DNA of 64,000 bases from Vibrio artabrorum (GCF_024347295.1 NZ_AP025459.1:1240001-1304000), one strand, 5' to 3'. Positions 18,280-27,578 are shown, counted from the first letter of the stretch. The notes: generated by a model not told the origin, from the sequence alone. Numbers and translations: made by a program.

Positions 18280-18747
18280 TAACGCTTTGCTAAGTGGCTG
18301 GCAAAGCACCTAACCAGAAGCAACGCACCTTAATCATTGAACTCATTGGAACTGAAAATGCCAAGCGTTGCCAGTCCATTTAAGCAATTTGTTATGAAAA
18401 GGCGCTAAACCGCGCCACTTAACTCAATGCCAACGCCCTAGCCTCTGAAATAAGCGCCGACTGCTGGCCCACAATGATTACCTGAAAGTCACTCCAAGCA
18501 AACGCAAAAAGTGAGGAAACAAAGAAGTGCCGAACGATAAACTCACGGTGAAGATAATTGCCACAACTCGATCTAGTTTTAGAGCATAAAGTCACATGGC
18601 ATATTATTCTTTCGACATATCCCAATAGGCTTAAAAGCAAAGGAAACAGCAAGATTTAAGCCTAAGAGGATTTTAATTAGATGGTAGAAAAGCACAGCCT
18701 TTGAAGAACAAAACCACCTACAAAAAGATACGTTAACAGCAGCTTCA
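18280..18747 (-). repeat. 468-bp gene-poor cassette, family C, copy 1
   Basis: It holds a 115-bp attC (18280-18394) and a 353-bp body. Immediately right of the attC is a GGCGC / GCGCC hairpin that, read on the cassette strand, is followed by TTTT like a weak terminator. The only frame (18419-18652, 77 aa, hydrophobic start MLFPLLLSLL) has no good ribosome site and is broken in copies 3 and 5. The body ends are inverted repeats (TTATGAA / TTCATAA). Confidence 0.75.
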
Positions 18748-18838
18748 TAACGCCGCATTAAGGTGTGAGCGGCGCTTGGCTATACTTGAGCGAAGCGAAA
18801 CTGCCAAGCGTTGCGAATCACTCTTAAATGCTTTGTTA
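18748..18838 (-). repeat. attC site, short 91-bp type
   Basis: TAACGCCGCATTAAGGTGTGAGCGGCGCTTGG ... GCTTTGTTA. Near-identical sites are at 39960, 51772 and 54531, next to unrelated genes. Confidence 0.8.
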
Positions 18839-18840
18839 GG

Positions 18841-19269
18841 CTACTGTGCCGAGAGTTTAGTTTCCACACATTCCATTTTCGGTTCAGGAGCTCTCTTACC
18901 GGACTCAGAGTCAAAAAAAACAAGGTCTAGACTCGCTTCACCAAGCATCATTTTTTCAGCTTGTTCTAAAGCAGCAAAATAACCGGGAGGTGAGCCAAAT
19001 TCATACTCCCCGCTTCGAAAGGTATCGATTCGTAGAGATGAGCGCAATTTTCGAAACGCTTCAGGTGTTTTTTGAAATGTAGCAACAACGCCCTTAAAAC
19101 CTTTTTCTAATTCTGAGTCAGAAAAATAGCCTGTTACATTACAAAAGCTACGATCCAAAGCGCAATTAACTTTAAAGACATTTGCTTCATCTTTTAATTG
19201 CATCGAACAAAACCCAGCCTGAGCCCCAAAAGAAAATAGAATAAATGCGACAGATAAATATTTTTTCAC
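18841..19269 (-). CDS. Exported protein, unknown
   Basis: The protein has 142 residues starting at GTG (19269) with AAAGGAGG four bases upstream. A Sec signal peptide MKKYLSVAFILFSFGAQA probably is cleaved after AQA. The mature part has four cysteines (C21, C36, C43 and one near the C-terminus), suggesting disulfides in the periplasm. No family recognised. Confidence 0.65.
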   Translation of the reverse strand: MKKYLSVAFILFSFGAQAGFCSMQLKDEANVFKVNCALDRSFCNVTGYFSDSELEKGFKGVVATFQKTPEAFRKLRSSLRIDTFRSGEYEFGSPPGYFAALEQAEKMMLGEASLDLVFFDSESGKRAPEPKMECVETKLSAQ

Positions 19270-19287
19270 TTTGCCTCCTTTGTAGCC

Positions 19288-19407
19288 TAACGCTAAGCTA
19301 AGTGGCTAACAAACCTACCACCTAACCCAATTTGAGCACCTTAATCACAAAACTAAACCGAACCGAAAATGCCAAGCGTTTGTTAGTCCGTCTTAAGCGC
19401 TTTGTTA
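19288..19407 (-). repeat. attC site of the A/B-family type
   Basis: Same attC sequence type as the gene-less cassettes (TAACGCTAAGCTAAGTGGC), here attached to a VOC gene. Confidence 0.85.
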
Positions 19408-19418
19408 TGTGAATTTTA

Positions 19419-19826
19419 TCAGCGTACATCCTGACAAAAACGAAACAAGTAACCATCAGGGGTTTGAGCTATAAATTGCTTTTGAGTTACCACCGAATCT
19501 CCGCACTGATAAGACTTAGATTCCAGAGGCAAATATATCGAATCCAATGATTGCTCACGTACACGAGCATAAATGCGCTCAATATCCGCGACATCCCATT
19601 GAAAGTTAACCCCTCTACCTAAAGGTGCTTCAAATTTACCAGGAACCCACTTGCGACTATTACCATCAATTCCCTCCAGCATGATATCTACGCCGTCGAG
19701 AGTTAAGTAAGCAAACTTTTCGTCAATACGTTCATACTTTAGAGCAAAGCCTAACACATTGATAAAGTAAGATTTACTAACATCCATATCGAAGCAATAT
19801 AATTCTGGCACTACTCGTAATGTCAT
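19419..19826 (-). CDS. VOC-family protein, bleomycin-resistance-like (copy 1)
   Basis: The protein has 135 residues from the ATG at 19826, with AGGGA upstream; the longer frame translates attC. Features are VPELYCFDMDVSKSYFINVLGF at the start, GVDIMLEGI, and GYLFRFCQD at the end. Bleomycin-binding relatives share this short two-module fold, but the ligand is unknown. An apparently identical gene is at 38417, a recent cassette duplication. Confidence 0.82.
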   Translation of the reverse strand: MTLRVVPELYCFDMDVSKSYFINVLGFALKYERIDEKFAYLTLDGVDIMLEGIDGNSRKWVPGKFEAPLGRGVNFQWDVADIERIYARVREQSLDSIYLPLESKSYQCGDSVVTQKQFIAQTPDGYLFRFCQDVR

Positions 19827-19842
19827 AATTTCCCTATTCACA

Positions 19843-19962
19843 TAACGCCCTGTTAAGGTGTGAGCAACGCAACACCAGAGCCGCCGCATACCACCTTAAA
19901 AACTAAACGCAACGCATGGTAAAAATGCCAAGCGTTGCGAATCACTCTTAAACAGATTGTTA
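19843..19962 (-). repeat. attC site
   Basis: TAACGCCCTGTTAAGG ... AACAGATTGTTA. Confidence 0.85.
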
Positions 19963-19967
19963 GGCAT

Positions 19968-20315
19968 TTACACGCTATAGCTATAATGTTGGGACGTTTC
20001 GTAATCATATATTGATACTGAGCCGCCATTTACTGTGCCGCTATAGTGATTGCCCGAGTCATAGTCATACCCACTAAACTGGCTACCATTCATGTTCAGT
20101 TGTATATGCGCACCATTTCCGTAATCATAAAGGCTGTTAGCACTTCCTGTAATATGACAACCACGATCATAGTCATAAACATTTACGGTACTTTCAGTTA
20201 CTGTGCCACTGACACTTATGTGTCTTGATTGGGAATAATCATAAACTGAACTCGCAGTTCTGCCATGAAGTAAGCCAGTGATATACGCTATACATGCCCT
20301 AGTGTTACTGTTCAT
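19968..20315 (-). CDS. Five-fold YDY-x4-H repeat protein, unknown
   Basis: The protein has 115 residues with an AGGAGG ribosome site. YDY starts at residues 25, 47, 63, 83 and 103, each followed by histidine exactly seven positions on (32, 54, 70, 90, 110). Repeats are 16-22 residues, full of S, T, G and beta-prone residues (SGTVT, TGSAN, SGTVN), suggesting a small beta-solenoid or stacked sheet. The aligned Tyr, Asp and His could form a ladder able to bind metal or ligand. No signal peptide is evident. I do not recognise the family. Confidence 0.65.
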   Translation of the reverse strand: MNSNTRACIAYITGLLHGRTASSVYDYSQSRHISVSGTVTESTVNVYDYDRGCHITGSANSLYDYGNGAHIQLNMNGSQFSGYDYDSGNHYSGTVNGGSVSIYDYETSQHYSYSV

Positions 20316-20331
20316 ATATCCTCCTGATGCC

Positions 20332-20432
20332 TAACGCCGCAATAACACGTGCGAACGCCTTAATTACCAAACCAATTATACTTCAAACCACAAACGCCGA
20401 GTGTAATTAGCATCGTGTTGATTGCTTTGTTA
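20332..20432 (-). repeat. attC site, short type
   Basis: TAACGCCGCAATAACACGTGCG ... TTGCTTTGTTA, related to the site at 34990. Confidence 0.8.
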
Positions 20433-20933
20433 TACGAATTGCTCAACAGATAGAGTGACTAACTTCTCATCATTATAAATGACTACTGAAACATCAATTT
20501 CCATGCCTAATTTTTCTAGGATTTTAATTGAGGGGATATTATCTTTTACTGCCACACCATATATCTTCTTATGATTGCCCAACCCAAATGTAAACCTCAA
20601 AACAGCGTTAGCAGCTTCATATGCATAACCCTTTCCTTGAGCGTTTTTCATAAAGCCATATCGAATATCACTACATTCAACATTTGGCGAGGTTTCTACA
20701 CCAACATAGCCGAGCTTAACCTCTGGATTAACTTTTGAATAAACAATAAAAGAGCCAAAACCCAGCTTCCAGTGTTCAATTCTTTTAGCTACATGCTGAA
20801 AGATTTCATCATCATTATAAGGTGCAGATTTTGGAAGATATTGGCTCATCAATGGGCAAGACATGATTTGCTTATAGATATCAATATCCTCAATCATTAC
20901 TGGTTTTAGTATTAGCCGTTCTGTCTCGATCAT
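20430..20933 (-). CDS. GNAT N-acetyltransferase (RimJ/RimL-like)
   Basis: The protein has 167 residues from the ATG at 20933, with AAGGTGG eight bases upstream; the longer frame translates attC. It opens IETERLILKPVMIEDID, has AQGKGYAYEAAN as the acetyl-CoA loop and NIPSIKILEKLGM as the C-terminal motif. Confidence 0.83.
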   Translation of the reverse strand: MIETERLILKPVMIEDIDIYKQIMSCPLMSQYLPKSAPYNDDEIFQHVAKRIEHWKLGFGSFIVYSKVNPEVKLGYVGVETSPNVECSDIRYGFMKNAQGKGYAYEAANAVLRFTFGLGNHKKIYGVAVKDNIPSIKILEKLGMEIDVSVVIYNDEKLVTLSVEQFV

Positions 20934-20955
20934 CCTTGTATCCACCTTATTCGTA

Positions 20956-21077
20956 TAACGCCCAATTAAGGGGTGAGCAACGCTACCCCCCAACCTAAAG
21001 CATTGTGCCATAAACACTAAACTTGAAGTAGAAGCAAAAATGCCAAGCGTTGGGAATCCCTCTTAAATTGTTTGTTA
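20956..21077 (-). repeat. attC site
   Basis: TAACGCCCAATTAAGGGGTGAG ... ATTGTTTGTTA. Confidence 0.85.
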
Positions 21078-21758
21078 GGCTACTGACTCCGGCTTTACTA
21101 GCCTAAAATCGATCGAAAATGGTAGGTCGGCGGGAACCCAACTGTTATTGCTGAACTCAAATGTACGCAAGTTGCAACTTGAAGTCATTCCGTTCTCAAA
21201 GTAGTTGTATGAGTCTATCGTGTGTAGGTTTACTGTTTCGTTTTCAACAGAGTATTTAGGCTCAATAGCACACAGTTCAATATTAAATTGAATCCTAAGA
21301 TCATAAAGAGCGATTAGCGTATTAATACAATGTTCAAGATCCTGTAGAATACAGAACTCCCTACCACCTTCGTCACGAAGTTGAGGAGCGTAAAAGTAGT
21401 CATATACCTTGCTATCGGTGTACACATAGGCACACAGAGGGATGACTAAATCAAATTCGGAGTAGTTCTGATTGCTCACACGTCCGTGCTTTTCCTTGAT
21501 TCCAAAGCTCAAGACACGGTGAAAAGCTCCGTCGTCTTTGTTTAGCACATTACGCTTTGTTATGCCATGCTCTGTTGAAAACTCCGGCTGTTCAAACACA
21601 TGCAATACTTTTGCGCACACCCGTCCCAGCTTTTCTTGTAGTAGTGAATACTGGTCATCATTGTATACAGGAAGGGATTTCTTACCTACAAGATGAAATA
21701 TCTCGTTTATGGGATGAATAACATTCCAAATAAAATATCTTACTTTATTATCTAGCAC
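21075..21758 (-). CDS. Hypothetical protein
   Basis: The protein has 227 residues starting at GTG (21758) with CAGGAG six bases upstream. It is soluble, rich in Tyr, Phe and acidic residues, with no transmembrane segment or recognised motif. The good ribosome site and full-length frame support a real gene. Confidence 0.6.
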   Translation of the reverse strand: MLDNKVRYFIWNVIHPINEIFHLVGKKSLPVYNDDQYSLLQEKLGRVCAKVLHVFEQPEFSTEHGITKRNVLNKDDGAFHRVLSFGIKEKHGRVSNQNYSEFDLVIPLCAYVYTDSKVYDYFYAPQLRDEGGREFCILQDLEHCINTLIALYDLRIQFNIELCAIEPKYSVENETVNLHTIDSYNYFENGMTSSCNLRTFEFSNNSWVPADLPFSIDFRLVKPESVA

Positions 21759-21775
21759 AGTTTTCTCCTGTAGCC

Positions 21776-21895
21776 TAACGCCCTGTTAAGGTGTGAGCAA
21801 CGCAATACCGAAGCCACCGCATACCACCTTAAACACTAAAAACAACGCATGGTAAAAATGCCACGCGTTGCGAATCACTCTTAAACAGTTTGTTA
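21776..21895 (-). repeat. attC site
   Basis: TAACGCCCTGTTAAGGTGTGAG ... ACAGTTTGTTA. Confidence 0.85.
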
Positions 21896-21898
21896 TAT

Positions 21899-22423
21899 TT
21901 ATGCTGCCGACTTACTTTCCTTTACCGTTTTCTTTGGATGTATGGACTCAACCTCACTAGCTTCATTCTCAAATGAACCTTTGTCGAAGTTATCCTTAAA
22001 CTGTTTAGGGAACCACTTTGTCAGCATAAAGCGCAGATAAAAAAGTATTGCCAAAGAAACTGCGAATAGGAAAACAGCAATTGAGTCATAAAGCATACTG
22101 TCTGTTTTAGCTGAATTTTCGTCAGACATCACCAACAATGCAGTTCCTGCAATACCGAGAATCAATGGATCGACTGCTTCATCAGGACCAGGGGTGAACA
22201 ACATATAAGCTAGCTCAATTGCAGCTGAAACCATTACAGCCTGACTAACTAGGGCTAAGATGCTCGTCGAAAGAACATATTTGATAATTTGGTATTCTTC
22301 TATGGAACCTGTCGGCAAACCAATAAATGACCAAGCCTTAGTCATCAGAAACAGAAATATATACGCCCCAACACAATACTGCAGACCCGATTTAAACTTT
22401 TCGACCACTTTTTCTAATGACAT
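21899..22423 (-). CDS. Membrane protein, unknown
   Basis: The protein has 174 residues with four predicted helices (about 14-34, 50-72, 84-99 and 112-131) and a lysine-rich soluble tail (about 137-174). No family recognised. Confidence 0.6.
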   Translation of the reverse strand: MSLEKVVEKFKSGLQYCVGAYIFLFLMTKAWSFIGLPTGSIEEYQIIKYVLSTSILALVSQAVMVSAAIELAYMLFTPGPDEAVDPLILGIAGTALLVMSDENSAKTDSMLYDSIAVFLFAVSLAILFYLRFMLTKWFPKQFKDNFDKGSFENEASEVESIHPKKTVKESKSAA

Positions 22424-22449
22424 TTAGTACCAACTTACTCCAATAAATA

Positions 22450-22569
22450 TAACGCTGCGTTAAGTGGTGAACAACGCTACCACTCACCTAAAGCATTGTG
22501 CCGTAAACACTTAAGCACAAGCAAATTGAAAATGCCAAGCGTTGTGAATCCGCCTTAAACGCTTTGTTA
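22450..22569 (-). repeat. attC site
   Basis: TAACGCTGCGTTAAGTGG ... CGCTTTGTTA. Its own gene has been truncated by the IS3 element to the right. Confidence 0.8.
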
Positions 22570-22681
22570 TGACTATGGTATCTCAAATCACCACCAAGCA
22601 AGTCAAACACTGTCTTTAACAAGGAATTTTAGCAACGTCTTTAGTTTCATTTTATGTCACCATTGTTGCTGTCTTTCCGCC
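22570..22681 (-). pseudogene. 3-prime remnant of a cassette gene cut by IS3
   Basis: Between the attC and the IS is 112 bp of unique sequence. One minus-strand frame enters from the IS and stops after about ten codons (ending ATMVT). It cannot be assigned to a family. Confidence 0.4.
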
Positions 22682-22711
22682 TGATCTGCTCCAGTCAGAC
22701 TGGACACCGCA

Positions 22712-23563
22712 TTAAGCGACATATTGTTTTTCAAAGTTAACTGGGCTTAGATACCCAAGAGCACTGTGCCTTCTTGTTCGATTATAATCAACTTCGATAT
22801 ATTCAAAAAGCGCTTGGCGCATCTCTTCTCGCGTCATTATCGGCTCGTATTGGATGGCTTCTACTTTCATTGTGTGGAAAAAGCTTTCAACACAGGCGTT
22901 ATCCCAGCAATTTCCCTTCCTACTCATACTTTGTTTTAAATTATGAGCTGCGATTAAGTCTCGGTAGTCTTTTGAGCAATATTGGCTGCCTCTATCACTA
23001 TGGATAATCATTCCTTCTGGCATGCCTCTGCGGAACAAAGCCATTGATAGCGCATCACAGACAAGAGTTGCGGTCATTCTTGTACTCATTGACCAACCAA
23101 CGACTTGCCGTGAATACAGGTCGATAATAACAGCTAAATACATCCAGCCTTCGCTAGTCGCGAGATAGGTGATATCTCCAGCCCATTTTTGATTTGGGGC
23201 TGTCGCATTAAAGTCTTGGTCAAGCAAGTTCGGGGCAACGGGAAGCCTATGCTTACTGTCTGTCGTGCTTTTGAACTTACGGGCGGCCTTCGCAACGAGT
23301 CCCTGACGCTTCATGCTCGCGGCGATGGTTTTTACATCGTGCTTATTACCATTTTCTTCAAGTTCTTTTTGAATACGCCTTGCACCATCACGTTCCTTTT
23401 TATCATCAAAGACTTCGCGAACTTTGATATCAAGTTGCTTGCGGTGCTCGTTTCGTTGAGTGACTTTATTGCGATTATCAATCCAGTAATAAAACCCACT
23501 TCGAGAAATCCCAAACACCTTAGCCATACGGACAATCCTATATTGCATAAGGTGTTTGAGCAT
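22712..23563 (-). CDS. IS3-family OrfB, DDE integrase-type transposase
   Basis: The first ATG gives 283 residues. Catalytic residues are in WAGDITYL (D), IHSDRGSQY (D) and WDNACVESFF (E). The frame is open upstream in -1 relative to OrfA, and the slippery heptamer A AAA AAG at 23611-23617 (minus strand) near the end of orfA indicates an OrfAB fusion made by -1 frameshifting. Confidence 0.9.
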   Translation of the reverse strand: MLKHLMQYRIVRMAKVFGISRSGFYYWIDNRNKVTQRNEHRKQLDIKVREVFDDKKERDGARRIQKELEENGNKHDVKTIAASMKRQGLVAKAARKFKSTTDSKHRLPVAPNLLDQDFNATAPNQKWAGDITYLATSEGWMYLAVIIDLYSRQVVGWSMSTRMTATLVCDALSMALFRRGMPEGMIIHSDRGSQYCSKDYRDLIAAHNLKQSMSRKGNCWDNACVESFFHTMKVEAIQYEPIMTREEMRQALFEYIEVDYNRTRRHSALGYLSPVNFEKQYVA

Positions 23564-23577
23564 AAACTCATAGCAAT

Positions 23578-23862
23578 CTACTTTAGATTTTTCGCGAAGT
23601 AGGTGGCGGCCTTTTTTACGATATCTAGCTCTTCAGCTTGCTCTGCCAATAATCGTTTGAGTTTGGCATTTTCGGTGACGAGCTCTCTTTCTCTATCACT
23701 GACTTTCGCGTCTTTTTTGACGGCTTTACGCCATCCATAGATCTGGGATTCATATAACGATAGCTGCCGTGCAGCCGCAGCGACCCCCACTTTCTCTGCT
23801 AACTTAAGTGCTTCAGCTTTAAATTCAGGAGTATGTTTGATTCGTGTTTTCTTAGTTGTCAT
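23578..23862 (-). CDS. IS3-family OrfA, helix-turn-helix protein
   Basis: The protein has 94 residues. The HTH (EFKAEALKLAEKVGVAAAARQLSL region) binds the IS ends, and a C-terminal leucine-zipper-like helix (ENAKLKRLLAEQAEELDI) dimerises. Confidence 0.9.
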   Translation of the reverse strand: MTTKKTRIKHTPEFKAEALKLAEKVGVAAAARQLSLYESQIYGWRKAVKKDAKVSDRERELVTENAKLKRLLAEQAEELDIVKKAATYFAKNLK

Positions 23863-23924
23863 TGTTCACCTCGTTAGTGATTGTACTCACTTAACTCAGT
23901 GTCCAAAACTTTTGGTGCGGATCA

Positions 23925-23968
23925 ATATGACCTAAGTCTCCTGGTTCTAATGTATTGCTAATTATCAT
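23925..23968 (-). pseudogene. 5-prime remnant of a GNAT gene cut by IS3
   Basis: The first 14 codons (ATG at 23968, MIISNTLEPGDLGH) and the upstream region match the start of the intact GNAT gene at 45512-45985. The rest of the gene is missing, not just interrupted, since the sequence across the IS is unrelated. Confidence 0.8.
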
Positions 23969-24002
23969 TACTGCTCCCTCGCGATGATTTTGACTGTATT
24001 TA

Positions 24003-24518
24003 TAACGCTAAGCTAAGTGGCTAACAAACCTGCCACCTAACCCAATTTGAGCACCTTAATCACAAAACTAAACCGAACTGAAAATGCCGAGCGTTTGTTA
24101 GTCCGTCTTAAGCGTTTTGTTAGTTTGCTACCGCGATAAACCAAAGGTTTAGCGCCAAGGTGCTGAATTGACAACCAAACTACTGGCTTTAAACGAAGAT
24201 GTAAAATTGAAAACTACGAATATCAAATTCATACAACAAAACGGGCTTGGCTAAGAAGACTTTCATAGATGCCGACAACCACAAATGCAATTTTCAATGC
24301 TCACACTTAACTTTCAAAACCAAAGAAGCAGCGCGCAAGAACATTGAGAAATGAATCTTACTAACACGAAAGAAATGAATAACACAGAAGCTAATTAACT
24401 GAAAAACAGGCTACGTGAGATGCCTATTTCGATGAAAAGTCTTTGGGAGATAACAGGTGTATAGCTAGAACGCAAAACCCAGCTTTTAGACCAAAACGCT
24501 TTTCTGCCCCTTGCAAAC
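24003..24518 (-). repeat. Gene-less cassette, A/B family copy 1 (type A, 516 bp)
   Basis: This is the reference entry for a 28-copy family. It has an attC (24003-24122), then a hairpin GCGATAAACC-loop-GGTTTAGCGC, a proximal segment (here pA, CTACGAATATCAAATTC), CTTGGCTAAGAAG, a distal segment (here dA, GACTTTCATAG), and a shared end CTGCCC(T)TTGCAAACTAA. Body ends are inverted repeats (TTAGTTTGC / GCAAACTAA). No frame over 60 codons with a ribosome site exists on the cassette strand. Confidence 0.85.
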
Positions 24519-25066
24519 TAACGCTAAGCTAAGTGGCTAACAAACCTACCACCCAACCCAATTTGAACACCTTAATCACAAAACCAAACCGAACCAAAAA
24601 TGCCAAGCGTTTGTTAGTCCGTCTTAAGCGTTTTGTTAGTTTGCTACCGCGATAAACCCAAGGTTTAGCGCCAAGGTGCTGAATTGACCATCAAACTACT
24701 GGCTTTAAACGCAGATGTAAAACTGAAAACGACAGAACTCAAAACCAACCAACAAAACGAGCTTGGCTAAGAAGCGACATGCGCCAGACAACCACAGTTT
24801 GAAGGATTAGAGCTGACAAAGGATTCGTTCGATGAACTTAACAGCCAAGTGCGACAAAGCCAGTTAAGAACAACTTAGCCGCAACGAAAAAGAAGCCGCG
24901 CAAAAGAACGTAGCGAAAAAGTTAGAACCCGTAAACGACTAACCCACAACAAACACTTCCAACATAGTGCCACCGGAAAGTTCGTGAGATTAGAAAACGA
25001 ACAGGTGTATAGCTAGAACGCAAAACCCAGCTTTTAGACCAAAACGCTTTTCTGCCCTTTGCAAAC
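24519..25066 (-). repeat. A/B family copy 2 (type B, pB-dB, 548 bp)
   Basis: Proximal segment pB (CGACAGAACTCAAAACC) and distal segment dB (CGACATGCGCCAGACAACC). Hairpin loop CAA. Confidence 0.85.
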
Positions 25067-25583
25067 TAACGCTAAAGCTAAGTGGCTAACAAACCTGCCA
25101 CCCAACCCAATTTGAGCACCTTAATCACAAAACTAAACCGAACCAAAAATGCCGAGCGTTTGTTAGTCCGTCTTAAGCGTTTTGTTAGTTTGCTACCGCG
25201 ATAAACCCAAGGTTTAGCGCCAAGGTGCTGAATTGACTACCAAACTACTGGCTTTGAACGGAGATGTAAAATTGAAAACTACGAATATCAAATTCACACA
25301 ACAAAACGGGCTTGGCTAAGAAGACTTTCATAGATGCCGACAACCGCAAATGCAATTTTCAATGCTCACACTTAACTTTCAAAACCAAAGAAGCAGCGCG
25401 CAAGAACATTGAGAAATGAATCTTACTAACACGAAAGAAATGAGTAACACGGAAGCCAATTAGCCGAAAAACGGGCTACGCGAGATACCTATTTCGATGA
25501 AAAGTCTTTGGGAAATAACAGGTGTATAGCTAGAACGAAGAACCCAGCTTTTAGACCAAAACGCTTTTCTGCCCTTTGCAAAC
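25067..25583 (-). repeat. A/B family copy 3 (type A, pA-dA, 517 bp)
   Basis: The attC has an extra A (GCTAAAGCTAAG), as in copies 15 and 25. Confidence 0.85.
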
Positions 25584-26099
25584 TAACGCTAAGCTAAGTG
25601 GCTAACAAACCTGCCACCTAACCCAATTTGAACGCCTTAATCACAAAACCAAACCAAACTGAAAATGCCGAGCGTTTGTTAGTCCGTCTTAAGCGTTTTG
25701 TTAGTTTGCCACCGCGACAAACCAAAGGTTTAGCGCCAAGGTGCTGAATTGACTACCAAACTACTGGCTTTGAACGGAGATGTAAAATTGAAAACTACGA
25801 ATATCAAATTCACACAACAAAACGGGCTTGGCTAAGAAGACTTTCATAGATGCCGACAACCGCAAATGCAATTTTCAATGCTCACACTTAACTTTCAAAA
25901 CCAAAGAAGCAGCGCGCAAGAACATTGAGAAATGAATCTTACTAACACGAAAGAAATGAGTAACACGGAAGCCAATTAACCGAAAAACGGGCTACGCGAG
26001 ATGCCTATTTCGATGAAAAGTCTTTGGGAAATAACAGGTGTATAGCTAGAACGAAGAACCCAGCTTTTAGACCAAAACGCTTTTCTGCCCTTTGCAAAC
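25584..26099 (-). repeat. A/B family copy 4 (type A, pA-dA, 516 bp)
   Basis: Has TTGCCACCGCGACAAACC next to the attC, a variant shared with copies 17, 22 and 26. It ends a run of four family copies in tandem. Confidence 0.85.
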
Positions 26100-26221
26100 T
26101 AACGCCGCATTAAGGTGTGAGCAACGCTACCACAAAACTTAACCAGACCACCGTAAACACTAAACCCAACGATGGAATGAAAAATGCCATGCGTTGGGAA
26201 TCACTCTTAAATGCTTTGTTA
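26100..26221 (-). repeat. attC site
   Basis: TAACGCCGCATTAAGGTGTGAG ... ATGCTTTGTTA, near-identical to 31969 and 59794. Confidence 0.85.
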
Positions 26222-26229
26222 GCAATATC

Positions 26230-27030
26230 TTACTCGCTGTCTGCGATATCACCAGCATTAAAATTAGATGTATCTTCGGTAGAGATCTGCCACGTAGGTT
26301 CTACTGGCATCGATGGTGGTGGCGGTGGTGCTTTTGGAGCTTCATTTTTTTCGTCAGACATAATGACCTCATCTGTTGTTAGTTCTGGAATTGTAGATTT
26401 TTGAAATAGTGCACTAGATAGAACTGAGATTTCCTTTGCAACATTTTTATCTTGAATAAGGGTGTTTTTCCGAGGTGAGGAAACATCTAAATCAGCGACT
26501 ACAAAAACAGCTGAAAGTAGACCTAAGGGTACAATAGATTTAATCAACCATTCAATTGAACACTTTATTGCAATTCTTCTAGATTCATTTATAGCTGAAT
26601 TATGATCAATACATTGAGTAAGCAGGCGTATCGTAAACCTATCAGTGTGCTTGTCGGGATCTGGTGTAAGTTCTTTTGTACCATATGTTTCATTGTATTT
26701 AGCAATTTCGTCAACACGTTCGTGAAGCTTAGTGTTGTACTCTAGTACTTCGGTCGCCTTAGAAAAATTTCGATACTCAGCCCCAACAAAAGCAATTTTT
26801 GTATACTTCATTGAAAGAATAATCAAGATTAAGAAGATTAACCCAAACACATAGAATGAACCAATTGCATATAGATTAGAGTCGTAATCCATCATCCGCA
26901 CCATATATGCAAACATAGCTAGAAAAGTAATATAGACCCCTAAGTTAATCTGGACTCTAGGAATCATTTGTTCTCGAACTTGCTGTTCATGAAAGTATAT
27001 GCCTTTCAATACATTATATGTTTCTTTCAT
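26230..27030 (-). CDS. Three-helix membrane protein, unknown
   Basis: The protein has 266 residues with GGAG before the ATG. Two helices (about 29-46 and 54-74) are followed by a charged cytoplasmic or periplasmic region, a third helix (about 163-181) and an acidic tail with a run of five prolines (near 234). The two-helix plus coiled region recalls SLATT-like membrane effectors, but that is only a resemblance. Confidence 0.6.
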   Translation of the reverse strand: MKETYNVLKGIYFHEQQVREQMIPRVQINLGVYITFLAMFAYMVRMMDYDSNLYAIGSFYVFGLIFLILIILSMKYTKIAFVGAEYRNFSKATEVLEYNTKLHERVDEIAKYNETYGTKELTPDPDKHTDRFTIRLLTQCIDHNSAINESRRIAIKCSIEWLIKSIVPLGLLSAVFVVADLDVSSPRKNTLIQDKNVAKEISVLSSALFQKSTIPELTTDEVIMSDEKNEAPKAPPPPPSMPVEPTWQISTEDTSNFNAGDIADSE

Positions 27031-27061
27031 CTATCTCCACCGAATGGGTGACTAGTATTGC

Positions 27062-27578
27062 TAACGCTAAGCTAAGTGGCTAACAAACCTGCCACCTAAC
27101 CCAATTTGAGCACCTTAATCACAAAACTAAACCAAACTGAAAATGCCGAGCGTTTGTTAGTCCGTCTTAAGCGTTTTGTTAGTTTGCTACCGCGATAAAC
27201 CAAAGGTTTAGCGCCAAGGTGCTGAATTGACTACCAAACTACTGGCTTTGAACGGAGATGTAAAATTGAAAACTACGAATATCAAATTCACACAACAAAA
27301 CGGGCTTGGCTAAGAAGACTTTCATAGATGCCGACAACCGCAAATGCAATTTTCAATGCTCACACTTAACTTTCAAAACCAAAGAAGCAGCGCGCAAGAA
27401 CATTAAGAAATGAATCTTACTAACACGAAAGAAATGAGTAACACAGAAGCTAATTAACCGAAAAACAGGCTACGCGAGATGCCTATTTCGATGAAAAAGT
27501 CTTTGGGAAATAACAGGTGTATAGCTAGAACGAAGAACCCAGCTTTTAGACCAAAACGCTTTTCTGCCCTTTGCAAAC
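27062..27578 (-). repeat. A/B family copy 5 (type A, pA-dA, 517 bp)
   Basis: One extra A in GATGAAAAAGTC accounts for the length. Confidence 0.85.

Larger units (their letters stand above)
22682..23924 (-). mobile_element. IS3-family element, copy 1
   Basis: The element is 1243 bp with imperfect terminal inverted repeats (TGATCTGCTCCAGTCAGACTGG and TGATCCGCACCAAAAGTTTTGG). It carries OrfA and OrfB and is nearly identical to the copy at 40356 in the opposite orientation. No 3-4 bp target duplication is seen (GCC left, ATA right). Confidence 0.9.

Noticed and set aside
18419..18652. 77-aa hydrophobic frame repeated in the 468-bp cassettes as a protein-coding gene
   Set aside because: It has no ribosome site and the same stop codon breaks it in two of five copies.
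22712..23602. Opposite-strand frames of 77, 79 and 137 codons inside the IS3 elements
   Set aside because: They overlap the transposase in other frames and exist in both copies only because the copies are nearly identical.
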